From contig DQZA01000033.1 of the NCBI GenBank assembly GCA_011042035.1, positions 1-7,231 of the forward strand: DNA of 7,231 nucleotides. Direction: 5' to 3'. This document shows positions 7,048 through 7,231 of the stretch, one piece after another; positions within the stretch are counted from its first letter, which is position 1; the number at the start of each line of letters is the position of its first letter. The DNA comes from Desulfobacteraceae bacterium (lineage in GTDB: Bacteria; Desulfobacterota; DSM-4660; Desulfatiglandales; Desulfatiglandaceae). The translations under genes and the position numbers were made by a program. Below the pieces are notes generated by a model. The model saw nothing but the letters and a program-made list of their open reading frames with translations, had not been told where the DNA came from and did no database searches.

Positions 7048-7069
7048 TAAGATTACTCGAGCTCACCAG

Positions 7070-7231
7070 CTATGCCTGGTCCGCGTATTTTTCGATGTCT
7101 GACCGCAACCATTTTTCCACTGCTTCTGATCCGTGGATGAGTTGCTCCAGTTCGGACATATCATCTGGCTTTATCTTGAACATCCAGCCCTTGCCATAAC
7201 AGTCGTCATTGATCAGGCCAGGGTTGTCTTC
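7070..7231 (-). CDS. Lipoyl carrier protein, GcvH/LbpA-like (C-terminal part, runs off right edge)
   Basis: The frame is open from the window edge to TAG at 7070-7072 and gives the last 53 residues. PGLINDDCYGKGWMFKIKP followed by an acidic helix with SELEQLI and KWL is the standard C-terminal half of glycine-cleavage H proteins, where family members read roughly P-x-L-I-N-x-x-P-Y-G-x-G-W. Here Cys replaces the usual Pro before Tyr. Family members carry lipoate on a lysine in the middle of the protein; that region lies beyond the window. The protein may be a true glycine-cleavage H protein or a lipoate-binding protein of the LbpA type that works with Hdr-like complexes. The next genes on the same strand encode HdrD-like and GlcD-like proteins rather than glycine cleavage enzymes, and a lipoate ligase lies about 5 kb further on. 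Together these favour the second option, as an inference. Confidence 0.85.
   Translation of the reverse strand, partial: EDNPGLINDDCYGKGWMFKIKPDDMSELEQLIHGSEAVEKWLRSDIEKYADQA

Noticed and set aside
7061..7070. Inverted-repeat terminator after the lipoyl carrier gene
   Set aside because: The GAGCTC/CTCGAG palindromes nearby (about 7056-7064) are very short and have no T run, so read-through into the redox genes is more likely.

Overview
This window most likely comes from an anaerobic bacterium of the Desulfobacterota type (sulfate-reducing or syntrophic) or a close relative. That is inferred from the gene families: HdrD/GlcF-like cysteine-rich proteins, a DUF362-ferredoxin protein and a lipoate ligase fused to DUF116. 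Base composition is moderate. There is no rRNA, tRNA, CRISPR array or transposon. The DNA is almost fully coding: six genes read leftward (minus strand) and one reads rightward.

Layout from the right end, following minus-strand transcription. (1) The last 53 codons of a glycine-cleavage-H-like lipoyl carrier protein. (2) A 51-nt gap containing three tandem heptamers. (3) A 395-aa HdrD/GlcF-like iron-sulfur protein. (4) A GlcD-type FAD dehydrogenase of 457 aa. (5) A second, paralogous HdrD/GlcF-like protein of 380 aa. Gaps of 25 and 22 nt separate the last three, so they look like one operon. (6) A convergent plus-strand gene for a 441-aa DUF362 protein with a built-in ferredoxin-like domain. 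(7) A 102-nt divergent promoter region with a 14-nt palindrome. (8) On the minus strand again, a three-domain lipoate-protein ligase (catalytic domain, accessory domain, DUF116). (9) Overlapping it by one base, the first 87 codons of a geranylgeranyl-reductase-like FAD oxidoreductase that runs off the left end.

How it may work together (inference). The redox trio, FAD dehydrogenase plus two proteins that each carry two complete five-cysteine CCG motifs, is the kind of machinery that connects a flavin to disulfide/thiol chemistry. A lipoyl carrier at one end and lipoate-attachment genes at the other suggest that the disulfide is protein-bound lipoamide. The layout resembles the sulfur-oxidising sHdr-LbpA system, in which a lipoate-binding protein works with HdrB/HdrC subunits and is served by its own lipoate ligase, but here a GlcD-type flavoprotein stands where HdrA would be. 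I do not recognise this exact combination as a described system. The main alternative is an ordinary glycine-cleavage H protein lying next to a glycolate/lactate-oxidase-like complex. The part of the carrier that would bear the lipoyl lysine lies outside the window, so the two cannot be separated here.
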